Program-made: the position numbers and the translations under genes
In this document: piece by piece, positions 39,976 to 47,842 of the stretch
How positions within the stretch are numbered: position 1 is the first letter of the stretch
Layout of the letters: every line of letters begins with the position of its first letter
Notes under the pieces: model-generated
What the model saw: only the letters and a program-made list of their open reading frames with translations
What the model was told of the DNA's origin: nothing
Database searches by the model: none
Assembly (NCBI GenBank): GCA_003352285.1
Contig: QQVN01000002.1
Coordinates: forward strand, 202,193 to 266,192
Direction of reading: 5' to 3'
Source of the DNA: Thermoproteota archaeon
GTDB taxonomy: Archaea > Thermoproteota > Nitrososphaeria > Nitrososphaerales > Nitrosopumilaceae
Length of the DNA: 64,000 nt

Positions 39976-41162
39976 TTTTAAAAAATCTCAGTGTTTTGTT
40001 GGGTAAAGAATTACATTACAAATCATCTTGTAGTATTCAAATTTCAAAACAAAAATTTCATAGAATCCAAGATAGTATCAAACCAAGCTCAAATGAAAGT
40101 GTAATTGATTGCGAGGGATTAATGGCAATCCCTGGATTTATCAATTCACATACACACATTGGTGATTCAATTGCAAAAGATTTTACTCTCAACAAAACAG
40201 TCGATGAAAAAATCCATCCATTGTTTGGCGCAAAACCAAAAATTCTAAAAAAATCGAACCCTGCCCATCTTTCAGCATTTATAGAAAATACCTGCAAAAG
40301 TATGATAAAAAATGGAATTACAACATTTGTTGATTTTAGGGAAGGTGGTCTTGACGGGATAGAATTAATTCGTAAGGCAACATCAAAAATTCCAATTCGA
40401 GCAATTATTCTAGGAAGAATTGAGCATTACAGCTCGCCAGCACAAATAAGAAAAAACTCTCTTTTTCCAAGAGAGAAATCTTCAGAGTTGACAAAAATTC
40501 TTGCAAAATGTGATGGTTTGGGTATAAGCGGTGCTAATGAAAATAGTGATTCTGTACTAGGATACTATTCTAAAACGAGTAAGCTAAGGGCAATCCATGC
40601 TGCCGAAACAAAGCAGAGTGTAGATACTTCAAAAAAGACTACAAAAAAATCCGAAGTACTACGTGCACTGAAATTAAAACCACATTTTCTAGTTCATATG
40701 ACATATGCATCCAATAGCGATCTTAACTTGGCAGCAAAAAAAACTCGGGGTATTGTAATTTGCCCAAGAGCAAACGCTGCACTAGCAGAAGGCATTCCCA
40801 ATATTTTTCCAATGCTTAGATCACAATGTACAATTGCAATAGGAACTGATAATGTAATGATCAATTCCCCTGATATGTTTAGAGAGATGGATTATCTTTG
40901 GAAAGCTACAATGGGATTAAACAAAAAAAGAATTGATCCCAGATTAATTCTTAAAATGGCAACAACCAACGCTTCATCAATTTTACATAAGAATATTGGA
41001 ATTATAGAACGTGGAAGGTTAGCAGATCTTGTTTTGATTGATAAACATGCAATTGATTTAGAACCAATGCATAATCCTTACGCATCGCTTGTTCACCGTG
41101 CATCTGAATCAACAATTCGCACAGTTCTGATAGGAGGAAATGTAGTACATGGTAAGATCTAG
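39972..41162 (+). CDS. Amidohydrolase (TRZ/ATZ-deaminase-like) in the riboflavin operon
   Basis: 396 aa. Metal and catalytic residues of cyclic amidohydrolases are all visible: H-x-H in FINSHTHIGDSIAKDF, His-Ala-Ala-Glu in RAIHAAETKQS, His in FLVHMTYAS, and Asp in AIGTDNVMINS. The HAAET pattern resembles the SAH/guanine-deaminase group. It overlaps gch3 by 4 bases and the following reductase by 14. Position and chemistry suggest a missing pathway step, either deformylation or deamination of the pyrimidine intermediate. This role is an inference; the family assignment is firm. Confidence 0.87.
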   Translation: MILKNLSVLLGKELHYKSSCSIQISKQKFHRIQDSIKPSSNESVIDCEGLMAIPGFINSHTHIGDSIAKDFTLNKTVDEKIHPLFGAKPKILKKSNPAHLSAFIENTCKSMIKNGITTFVDFREGGLDGIELIRKATSKIPIRAIILGRIEHYSSPAQIRKNSLFPREKSSELTKILAKCDGLGISGANENSDSVLGYYSKTSKLRAIHAAETKQSVDTSKKTTKKSEVLRALKLKPHFLVHMTYASNSDLNLAAKKTRGIVICPRANAALAEGIPNIFPMLRSQCTIAIGTDNVMINSPDMFREMDYLWKATMGLNKKRIDPRLILKMATTNASSILHKNIGIIERGRLADLVLIDKHAIDLEPMHNPYASLVHRASESTIRTVLIGGNVVHGKI

Positions 41163-41805
41163 ACCAAAAATAATTCTTAGCGCAGCTATGACAATTGATG
41201 GTAAGATTGCATCTAAAAGTGGAGATTCCAAACTTTCTTCTAAAAAAGATAAAATCCGTGTACACAAACTTCGTTCAAAAACCGATGCAATACTAATTGG
41301 AAAAAATACTTTATTGCGTGACGATCCGTTATTGACCGTTAGATATCATAAAGGGAAAAACCCAATTAGAATAATTCTGGACTCAAAAGGTGAAATTCCA
41401 CCCAATTCAAAAATTATCAAGACTTGCAAAAAAATTCCTACCATCATTGCTGTATCACAAAATATATCTCAAAAAAACTTGAATCGGTTAAAGAAATTAC
41501 CTCTACAAATAATCTTTGCAGGTACTAAGAGAATCAGCATTCAAAAATTATTAAAAATCCTTTTCAAACAAAAGATACAGACTATATTATTAGAAGGAGG
41601 AAGTAAAACTAATTGGGAATTTATCAGTAAAGGATTTGTTGATGAGATTATTATCACCATCGCACCAATTGTAGTTGGCGGTCAAACCAGTACCTCTCTG
41701 GTTGGGGGAGAAGGTTTTTTGAATATGCAAAAATCCAAGAAATTTAAATTAAAAAATATAAGTAAATTCAAAAATGAGTTTGTAGTTCATTACAGTAAAC
41801 TGTAA
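41149..41805 (+). CDS. arfC: 2,5-diamino-6-ribosylamino-pyrimidinone 5'-phosphate reductase
   Basis: 218 aa of the RibD C-terminal/DHFR-like reductase family: RPKIILSAAMTIDGKIASKSGDSKLSSKKDKIRVHKLRSKTDAILIGKNTLLRDDPLLTVR, and further ILLEGGSKTNWEFISKGFVDEIIITIAPIVVGG. It reduces the ribosyl side chain to ribityl with NAD(P)H. It is the last gene of the riboflavin operon, overlapping the amidohydrolase by 14 bp. Confidence 0.94.
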   Translation: MVRSRPKIILSAAMTIDGKIASKSGDSKLSSKKDKIRVHKLRSKTDAILIGKNTLLRDDPLLTVRYHKGKNPIRIILDSKGEIPPNSKIIKTCKKIPTIIAVSQNISQKNLNRLKKLPLQIIFAGTKRISIQKLLKILFKQKIQTILLEGGSKTNWEFISKGFVDEIIITIAPIVVGGQTSTSLVGGEGFLNMQKSKKFKLKNISKFKNEFVVHYSKL

Positions 41806-41840
41806 GTTATTATACTAATAGTACAGTAAAATTTTAGATC

Positions 41841-42092
41841 TTGGCAACAAAAAAGAAATCAAAATCAACTAGTAGAAAATCAAAATCAACTAGTAGAAAA
41901 TCAAAAGCTACAAAATCAAAATCCAAGAGCAAATCAAAGTCTAAGAAAAAAGCCTTTGGCGGTTATGCAATTAACTTTGGTGGACGAAAAGAAACGGTTG
42001 AGCAAGTCTTTGGTAAAAAACCAATTGCACCAAGTGAAATGACAAAGAAAATTTGGGCATTTGTTAAATCAAAGAAACTTTCAAACAAGTAG
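41841..42092 (+). CDS. Lys/Ser-rich protein with truncated SWIB-like C-terminus
   Basis: 83 aa, TTG start. Residues 1-38 are a histone-H1-like Lys/Ser/Thr/Arg tail built from short tandem DNA repeats (TCAAAATCAACTAGTAGAAAA type units). The C-terminal FGKKPIAPSEMTKKIWAFVKSKKLSNK resembles part of a SWIB/MDM2 fold (the W-x-x-I/V-K-x-x-x-L segment) but is much shorter than a full SWIB. It is probably a chromatin-associated or DNA-binding protein. Confidence 0.72.
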   Translation: MATKKKSKSTSRKSKSTSRKSKATKSKSKSKSKSKKKAFGGYAINFGGRKETVEQVFGKKPIAPSEMTKKIWAFVKSKKLSNK

Positions 42093-42153
42093 CTATTACC
42101 TTCTTTTTCATTTTCTAATTAACAATTATTAAACTCCGTAATTACACGTGTGT

Positions 42154-42705
42154 ATGTCGACCACTTCCTTACGAAAAGATCACGATCTCATTGAGAAAGT
42201 CATTAAATCAATGGATACTACAGTTCAACTCTTAGAAAGTGGTAAATCTATTCCTGAATCAATTCTTTTACCCGTAATAGATTTTTCAAAAAATTTTACT
42301 GATGTATGCCATCATAGCAAAGAAGAAAATTCATTTTTCCCTGCATTAGGTAAAGCAGGCATGCCAACTAACATGGGTCCTATTGCTGTTATGCTTATGG
42401 AACACGAAAAGTCACGAAAAATTGCATCAAATATGGAACAATCAACCAAAACTTATCTTTCAACTGGAGATGCAACAAAGTTAATCTCAGATATGAAAGA
42501 ATATGTTGAACATATTACCGAACACCTCTGGAAAGAAAATAATCGTCTTTTCATGATGGCAGAAGCAAGATTGCAATATGTTGCAAAACAAATTGATACC
42601 GAATTACATGAGATAGAAGCAAAGAAACTCAAAGAAACTGGTAAGACCAGAGCCGATTATGAAAAAATTGCAGAAGATATTGCTAAACAGATTTCTGAGC
42701 AATAA
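42154..42705 (+). CDS. Hemerythrin HHE domain protein
   Basis: 183 aa. A four-helix hemerythrin cation-binding pattern: RKDHDLIEKVI, CHHSKEENSFFPAL, LMEHEKSRKI and YVEHITEHLWKENNRLFMMAE give the His/Glu ligands of a di-iron site. It may bind O2 or NO, or handle iron or redox stress. The ATG at 42154 has a TATA-like TTATTAAAC about 26 bp upstream; a GTG two codons earlier is less likely. Convergent with the next gene. Confidence 0.92.
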   Translation: MSTTSLRKDHDLIEKVIKSMDTTVQLLESGKSIPESILLPVIDFSKNFTDVCHHSKEENSFFPALGKAGMPTNMGPIAVMLMEHEKSRKIASNMEQSTKTYLSTGDATKLISDMKEYVEHITEHLWKENNRLFMMAEARLQYVAKQIDTELHEIEAKKLKETGKTRADYEKIAEDIAKQISEQ

Positions 42706-42706
42706 A

Positions 42707-43954
42707 CTAAATTCTTTTGGCCCATCCTCGCTGCACCAATGATTCTATATTTTCCAATTTAATGCAAGCAGGGGTGTTGTTACTTTTCTTTAACACTAAT
42801 TCATAATCTGGAGGACACTGAATATTTTGTATTAATACTCCTTTTCGATGTTGCTCTAATGGTGGCCGATTACTTCTTTCTGATTTGAAACTATCTTGAA
42901 TTGATTCTGTAGTGTAATTATCTTTGATTCCAGTTCTTCCATCCAGAGTAAATTTTTCAATATTTTGTCCCACATACCCAGACGCTAAAGTACTGCCATC
43001 TCTATACTCGAATTCAATCTCCTCTCCTATGTGTATAATTTTCCCATCAATAGTTCTGGGTATTTTGAGTACAGTATAGAACAAGCCAGTATTTTCACCA
43101 GTTTCCCTTAATACAGAAGGTCTTGGCTCAAACGCATCAATTGCTTTTCTGTCACCTAGACTGATTCTAATTTTATCTGATCTAAAAGAAATCAATCCTA
43201 ATGAATAACTCTCAGCCTTTTCACTGTCTAGATTCAAATCATTATCTGATAAAACAAGTGTAAACGGATGACCTATTCGAAAGGAAGTTGAACTAGATTC
43301 TATGGATGGGTTTGCAAGGCCAAATGTTGCCGAATCAGTCACTCTTCTTGAATTTCCAGAATAATCAACAGGATCAGAATATTCTACTTTAATGACATCC
43401 CCCTGTAATATGCAGTGCTGTGATGAACCTACTGTGTCATCGAATCTAACTTCTGAGGAACCATCGCCTTCTTTAATTCCTGAAAATGTGATAATTGTTG
43501 GACATTTAGAACTCTGAGGACCATCAGTATTTCTTAATCTAATTTCAAACTCAAAAATTCCCGATTGTGGTGAAATCTCTTGGATTGGCCCAAACTGCCT
43601 GACCTTTGCTTTCTCTTCCGGAGTACTTGCAAGAGGGTGAGAATCTATTTTTCCATTATTGCTTTTTTCTCCCCCCGCGTATCCTAAAACAACTGATTCT
43701 CCTCTCACAACTGATATCTTGATTGGTCCTACTCCTGGCTCTCCTGTGACATCTTGTGCAATGGTATCAATTCCATTGGGTGAGATGTTGAAATCCTGAT
43801 CAATAACTCTAATGGAAATTTTTAACTCTGAGCCGTCATTTGGAATTGGATAAACATTCTGATCAAATTGAATTTCTGAGGCGTAAACGTTTTGAACTAA
43901 ACAAAAAATTAGGACAAAAAGAAAAAAACTTGGAACTGTAATAACTTTATTCAA
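42707..43954 (-). CDS. Secreted protein with S-layer-like Ig repeats
   Basis: 415 aa. Signal peptide residues 1-25 (FFLFVLIFCLVQNVYA, cleavage after A-S). At least two Ig-like segments follow; one contains LVLSDNDLNLDSEKAES ... SVLRETGENTGLFYTVLKIP, matching the D-x-D-L-N-x(D) ... ET-x-NTG-x-F pattern typical of thaumarchaeal S-layer and related surface proteins. The C-terminus has a CPPDYEL ... ACIKLENIESLVQRGWAK section common to AOA exported proteins. It is probably surface-exposed. Confidence 0.83.
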   Translation of the reverse strand: MNKVITVPSFFLFVLIFCLVQNVYASEIQFDQNVYPIPNDGSELKISIRVIDQDFNISPNGIDTIAQDVTGEPGVGPIKISVVRGESVVLGYAGGEKSNNGKIDSHPLASTPEEKAKVRQFGPIQEISPQSGIFEFEIRLRNTDGPQSSKCPTIITFSGIKEGDGSSEVRFDDTVGSSQHCILQGDVIKVEYSDPVDYSGNSRRVTDSATFGLANPSIESSSTSFRIGHPFTLVLSDNDLNLDSEKAESYSLGLISFRSDKIRISLGDRKAIDAFEPRPSVLRETGENTGLFYTVLKIPRTIDGKIIHIGEEIEFEYRDGSTLASGYVGQNIEKFTLDGRTGIKDNYTTESIQDSFKSERSNRPPLEQHRKGVLIQNIQCPPDYELVLKKSNNTPACIKLENIESLVQRGWAKRI

Positions 43955-44017
43955 TAATCTATCTATGGGTTTTTTCTAATTAGTTTTTTCTACAATATTG
44001 AATGTTTTTTGTCTGAT

Positions 44018-44533
44018 TTAGAAAGTTTGTTGCATGTCTTTTTTAATTTCATCAATTTTCTTTGCAAACGCTTTCTTTGCCTTGTCATTCTTCTTTAAAT
44101 TAAGAACTTTGCCACAGGATGGACATTTGAACATTCCTTCAAGTGCATCTTCAAATGTTACTCTCGGACAATCTTCATTACCACAATGATAAAATTCTGA
44201 AGAGTTTTCGTAATCTAATCTTTGTTGTAGTCTCTCTGTAATCTTTTTCTTTTGATTTTCGATAAAATTTTCTACTTCTTCTCTTCTTGATCGCCATCTG
44301 TACACAAACCATCCCTTTCTTTCATCCTTGACCCTAATTCCCGTAATCAAAGATTTTCCAAACAAATCATACAGTACTTTTCTTACCATGTTGATTCTCA
44401 GACCTGTTGAGCTTGCAATCTCTTCATCTGTAGCATCTTCTGCTTTTAGTAGAGACCTTGCAACTTTGAGATATTCATCTCCCCCAATCATTTGGGCAAT
44501 TCTTACAAATGGATCTTCGTACTTGTCAATCAA
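44018..44533 (-). CDS. tfe: Transcription factor E (TFE alpha)
   Basis: 171 aa. N-terminal extended winged helix (EYLKVARSLLKAEDATDEEIASSTGLRINMVRKVLYDLFGKSLI), linker coiled coil (NFIENQKKKITERLQQRL) and a zinc ribbon (CGNEDCP ... FKCPSCGKVL). It stabilises promoter melting with TFB and TBP. It is downstream of trm56 in the same direction, 25 bp apart. Confidence 0.96.
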   Translation of the reverse strand: MIDKYEDPFVRIAQMIGGDEYLKVARSLLKAEDATDEEIASSTGLRINMVRKVLYDLFGKSLITGIRVKDERKGWFVYRWRSRREEVENFIENQKKKITERLQQRLDYENSSEFYHCGNEDCPRVTFEDALEGMFKCPSCGKVLNLKKNDKAKKAFAKKIDEIKKDMQQTF

Positions 44534-44558
44534 CGATTATTTTCTTCTCCATCTATTA

Positions 44559-45092
44559 TTAATCCCTTGTTTTATTCACGATAACCCTTTTGCCTTCATT
44601 TGTTGGAATGATCTCTCTTTTGGCATTGGAAAATTTTACATCAAATTGTTTCCCTTTTTGTATTCTGTCTAATAATACTGCCAGTGCACTAATCTCTGAA
44701 TGTGGTTGGTTGCCAATTGAAACGTTGTAATCAGATAATTCATAAATTTCTCTGGGTACTTTTTCAGCACCGACTACGATTAGTATGTTTGATTCATTTT
44801 GAATCTTATCGTCAATTTGGTTTATTTCAGTCCCATACATAGTTAAATGGATAATTTTCACAGAATTCTTCTTTTTTTCTTTTAGTACACTTTTCCAATT
44901 TTCAATAAACTCAACTACAAAATCTCCTCCCCAAGTTTCGTTAATTTTCTCTAATGTTTCTTTAATCTCTGGATTCACTTCGTTCATGAAGATTTTTGAT
45001 GCTCCAAATGCTCTGGAGACCAAAGCAACATGAGTAGTCACTCTGTCGTCTCTGACTACTCTTTGACCTATTCTAAGAACTTCGATTGTCAT
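44559..45092 (-). CDS. trm56: tRNA (cytidine(56)-2'-O)-methyltransferase (aTrm56)
   Basis: 177 aa SPOUT methyltransferase. It starts [29 protein letters not shown], has [13 protein letters not shown] and the trefoil-knot region [45 protein letters not shown], which are diagnostic of archaeal Trm56. It methylates C56 of tRNA. It overlaps hflX by 20 bp. Confidence 0.95.
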   Translation of the reverse strand: MTIEVLRIGQRVVRDDRVTTHVALVSRAFGASKIFMNEVNPEIKETLEKINETWGGDFVVEFIENWKSVLKEKKKNSVKIIHLTMYGTEINQIDDKIQNESNILIVVGAEKVPREIYELSDYNVSIGNQPHSEISALAVLLDRIQKGKQFDVKFSNAKREIIPTNEGKRVIVNKTRD

Positions 45093-46206
45093 AAAATTTT
45101 TCCAACTCTTCTTTGTATGGATTTTTTATAATTGTTGGAGTTTGCTGACCGTCTAATACTTCCTTGATCAACTCTTTTAATTTTTGAATATTTTCACCAG
45201 ACTTTGCTGAAACTGGAATCCATTTTTTACTTTCTTCCAATCCAATGCTTTTAATTTTTTCATTTATCTCACTCATATCTACCAAATCTGCTTTGTTCAT
45301 TGCAAAAATTATTCTATCGGGTTGTACCCCAAGCTCACTCAAAGTTTTATGGCAACTGGCAAATTTTTTTCTCAAGTTAACCCCAGAATCACTAATATCG
45401 ATCACCACCACTACAACATCTGTAAAAAGTAGTTCTTCTAGTGTTGATCTAAATGCTTCAATCATATATGCCGGAAGTTTACTGATAAAACCTACTGTAT
45501 CTGAAATTAAAAATGGCACTTGATCAATTGTAACTCTTCTTATGGTTGTTGATAATGTGGTAAATAATTCACTGCTTTGTTCTTTTGTCTCTCCAGTCAA
45601 GGCATTAAACAATGTAGTTTTTCCCGCAGATGTATATCCTGCAAGAGAAATTGTTTTGAATCCCTGTCTTTTTCTTGAAACTCTGTGAAGCTCCCTTTGT
45701 TTTCCCGCCTTTTCTAATTTTGATTTTACAGTCTGCATTCTATGCTTAATATCATTATGATATGTTTCAACTTCATATTGACCAATTCCCATAAATCCTG
45801 GCTGTTCACCAATTTTTGCAAGTCTTACTTTTTCTTTGGCTCTGGACATTTCGTATCTCATTTGTGCTAATTTTACTTGCAAATGTGACTCTGAACTGGA
45901 AGCACGGCGCTCAAAAATTTCCAAAATTAGGGTTTCCCTGTCTAGGATATTTCTTCGTAATTTTGATGCAAGGTTATAATTCTGACTCGGTTTTAGAACT
46001 TCATCAAAAACTATGACATCGGGATTTAATTTCTGAGCAATAGTGTCTAGCCTTTCAACAATTTCTTCGCTTATTCCATATTTTTGGCGTTGGAGAAATT
46101 TCTGCTGTATAATATGCAAGATCTGATATCCTGCAGAATCACACAAAGCTACCGCTTCGTTTTTGATATCATCTTTATCATACGTAATTAGGATAGCTGA
46201 TTGCAT
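45073..46206 (-). CDS. hflX: GTPase HflX
   Basis: 377 aa. N-terminal HflX domain ([42 protein letters not shown]), a helical linker, then the G domain with G1 [17 protein letters not shown]3 DTVGF and G4 NKAD. It is a ribosome-binding GTPase, linked in bacteria to ribosome splitting under stress. First gene of an hflX-trm56-tfe operon. Confidence 0.95.
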   Translation of the reverse strand: MQSAILITYDKDDIKNEAVALCDSAGYQILHIIQQKFLQRQKYGISEEIVERLDTIAQKLNPDVIVFDEVLKPSQNYNLASKLRRNILDRETLILEIFERRASSSESHLQVKLAQMRYEMSRAKEKVRLAKIGEQPGFMGIGQYEVETYHNDIKHRMQTVKSKLEKAGKQRELHRVSRKRQGFKTISLAGYTSAGKTTLFNALTGETKEQSSELFTTLSTTIRRVTIDQVPFLISDTVGFISKLPAYMIEAFRSTLEELLFTDVVVVVIDISDSGVNLRKKFASCHKTLSELGVQPDRIIFAMNKADLVDMSEINEKIKSIGLEESKKWIPVSAKSGENIQKLKELIKEVLDGQQTPTIIKNPYKEELEKFYDNRSS

Positions 46207-46254
46207 GTGTGGATAGAGTTCATGTCCTTTATCGTATGTTAAAGGTTCGTTTCA

Positions 46255-46389
46255 CTAGGTTTGCTTATTAACTGACGGAATCAAACTCTGATATCTCTTC
46301 AAGATGTCAAGGTACTTTGCTATTTTTTGGTCTTCCAATGTATCGGATATTTCTTCCCCTTTGTTTTTGTAAACTATTGTTTGCTTCAT
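46255..46389 (-). CDS. Small hypothetical protein (44 aa) with shared operator
   Basis: ATG-initiated: MKQTIVYKNKGEEISDTLEDQKIAKYLDILKRYQSLIPSV and end NKQT. It is charged and helical, without Cys. A TATA-like box (complement of about 46408-46417) lies 25 bp upstream, and directly upstream of that sits one of the three 20-bp operator copies (46421-46440). The regulatory architecture makes it a more credible gene than its length suggests. Confidence 0.58.
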   Translation of the reverse strand: MKQTIVYKNKGEEISDTLEDQKIAKYLDILKRYQSLIPSVNKQT

Positions 46390-46420
46390 GAAATACCAAT
46401 ATTTCCAGAATATATCAAAT

Positions 46421-46440
46421 TACCAATCCTTTTGCGGTAT
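46421..46440. promoter_or_regulatory. 20-bp operator, copy 1 (TACCAATCCTTTTGCGGTAT)
   Basis: It matches two other copies (46576-46595 and 50070-50089) to the consensus TACCAAYCCWWWTGCGGTAT. The ends TACC/GGTA are an inverted repeat. It abuts the TATA region of the 44-aa gene at 46389 on the upstream, BRE side. Confidence 0.65.
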
Positions 46441-46484
46441 GGTATTTCTAAATTTTTCTGCATGAATATTATCTCAATAACAAG

Positions 46485-46545
46485 TAGGACGTTGGGCTTC
46501 TAAAAAAATTAAGAAGCCCAACATTAGCAGGGGAAAAATGTCCTA
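46485..46545. other. Nested inverted repeat with perfect 11-bp hairpin
   Basis: GTTGGGCTTCT (46491-46501) pairs perfectly with AGAAGCCCAAC (46512-46522) around a 10-nt A-rich loop. Outside it, TAGGAC (46485-46490) pairs with GTCCTA (46540-46545), leaving a purine-rich bulge (TTAGCAGGGGAAAAA). It lies between two operator copies and 49 bp before the gene at 46594. It may be a small RNA, a terminator or a binding site. Confidence 0.5.
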
Positions 46546-46575
46546 ATAAAATTAAGATATCGTTTTATATCAGAA

Positions 46576-46595
46576 TACCAACCCAAATGCGGTAT
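46576..46595. promoter_or_regulatory. 20-bp operator, copy 2 (TACCAACCCAAATGCGGTAT)
   Basis: Same consensus as copies 1 and 3. Here it lies downstream of the TATA box (TTTTATAT at about 46563-46570) and runs into the start codon at 46594, so bound protein would block transcription initiation. This differs from copies 1 and 3, which sit upstream of the TATA box. Confidence 0.65.
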
Positions 46596-47442
46596 GCCTC
46601 AGGATCAAGGTACGAGATATGGAAATTTACTATCATACAAATACTATATTCGACCAACTGCTCACCGGCTGTATGGTTCATCATATACTTCAAAAATAAA
46701 ACATCACGAGAATGTACAAAAATTATTACAAATTTTATTCATAAATGGAACATGTACCACATGGGACATGGCAAAAATTCGATTTCATAATGATATTTCA
46801 ACAATTAGAACAAAAGAAAAAGAGTTTCGTCGATTACTGATAGGTCGCACTGATAGGGGAAAACATTCGGCAGGAATTTTAGAGCTTGGCCTCGTAGTAA
46901 AAGATGGAAAGAGCTACAAAAAAACTCCATCAGATCAATACAGACTATCTTTACACGGAATTTTATTCTGCCTGGATGTTCTTAATCTAAGTAATGCAGA
47001 TATTGATAAAATGGCAATCCAATATTCAGCGGTTTTGCCCAAAATATTTGGAAAGTGGGAATATCTTAAATCAATTATAGGCGACGATGTATACAAGCTT
47101 CAAATCTTATCAAAGGGTTTGCTACTTGATAATCCAAATCTGATTCAAGATTCAAAAATTCCTCTCTATGAACTGATGTCATTTATTCACATAAAATATA
47201 GAAGAAACTTTGAATCTATTTCAGAAGAGGATTTGGCAAATCAAATCTCATATTGGTTTTACACATATCTTTTATACACTAGAAAACAAAAAAAGACAAA
47301 AATCCATCCAGGAGTTCAAAAATTACATAGGGTATTTGAAAGAGACGAAGAAATTCAGAAATGGTTTTTAGAATTCTTCAATGAAGCACAAAAATACTAT
47401 TCTCAAAGAGCAAACGCTCTTTCTAGTTCTGGAATCGCCTAA
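46594..47442 (+). CDS. Hypothetical thaumarchaeal protein with winged-helix-like N-terminus
   Basis: 282 aa, not recognised as a named family. Residues about 40-85 look like a winged helix (NVQKLLQILFINGTCTTWDMAKIRFHNDISTIRTKEKEFRRLL). The C-terminal part is helical with aromatic-rich segments (SYWFYTYLLYTRKQKK, WFLEFFNEAQKYY). The start ATG is part of the copy-2 operator and the TATA box is 26 bp upstream, so a leaderless mRNA is likely. Its stop abuts the stop of the convergent receiver gene. Confidence 0.75.
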   Translation: MPQDQGTRYGNLLSYKYYIRPTAHRLYGSSYTSKIKHHENVQKLLQILFINGTCTTWDMAKIRFHNDISTIRTKEKEFRRLLIGRTDRGKHSAGILELGLVVKDGKSYKKTPSDQYRLSLHGILFCLDVLNLSNADIDKMAIQYSAVLPKIFGKWEYLKSIIGDDVYKLQILSKGLLLDNPNLIQDSKIPLYELMSFIHIKYRRNFESISEEDLANQISYWFYTYLLYTRKQKKTKIHPGVQKLHRVFERDEEIQKWFLEFFNEAQKYYSQRANALSSSGIA

Positions 47443-47811
47443 TCATTTTGCATGTTTTTTAATCATTTTTTCAAGCTGTTCAAACTCAATTGGCTTGTTA
47501 ATTAAATCTCTTAATGACATGCTCTTTGCTTTTTTGAACTTATCATCATTAATTGCATAACTGGAAGTAAATACCACCCTTGCATCAGAATCTGATTTAA
47601 TAATTCTGAAAAAAGTCTCAAATCCATCAATTCCCGGCATTTTAATGTCTAAAAATACGATATCAGGCTTTATTTGACGATATTTCTCAACGGCATCTTC
47701 CCCATCAACCGCAGGAATAACATTGTAACCCTCATCCATCAGCATTAATTGAGTTGCTTCAAGAAAATCAGAATCATCATCTGCAAGTAAAATAGTCTTG
47801 TCCTTACTCAT
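47443..47811 (-). CDS. Response regulator receiver protein (CheY-like)
   Basis: 122 aa: ILLADDDSDFLEATQLM acidic pocket, phospho-Asp in PDIVFLDIKMPGIDG, Thr/Ser in VVFTSS, and Lys in LINKPIEFEQLEKM. No output domain. It lies 31 bp downstream of the histidine kinase gene in the same direction, so the two form a two-component pair. With no DNA-binding part, the signal probably passes by protein contact. Confidence 0.94.
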   Translation of the reverse strand: MSKDKTILLADDDSDFLEATQLMLMDEGYNVIPAVDGEDAVEKYRQIKPDIVFLDIKMPGIDGFETFFRIIKSDSDARVVFTSSYAINDDKFKKAKSMSLRDLINKPIEFEQLEKMIKKHAK

Positions 47812-47842
47812 ATTCTCTCATCCAAGTTGATTATTAAATCCA

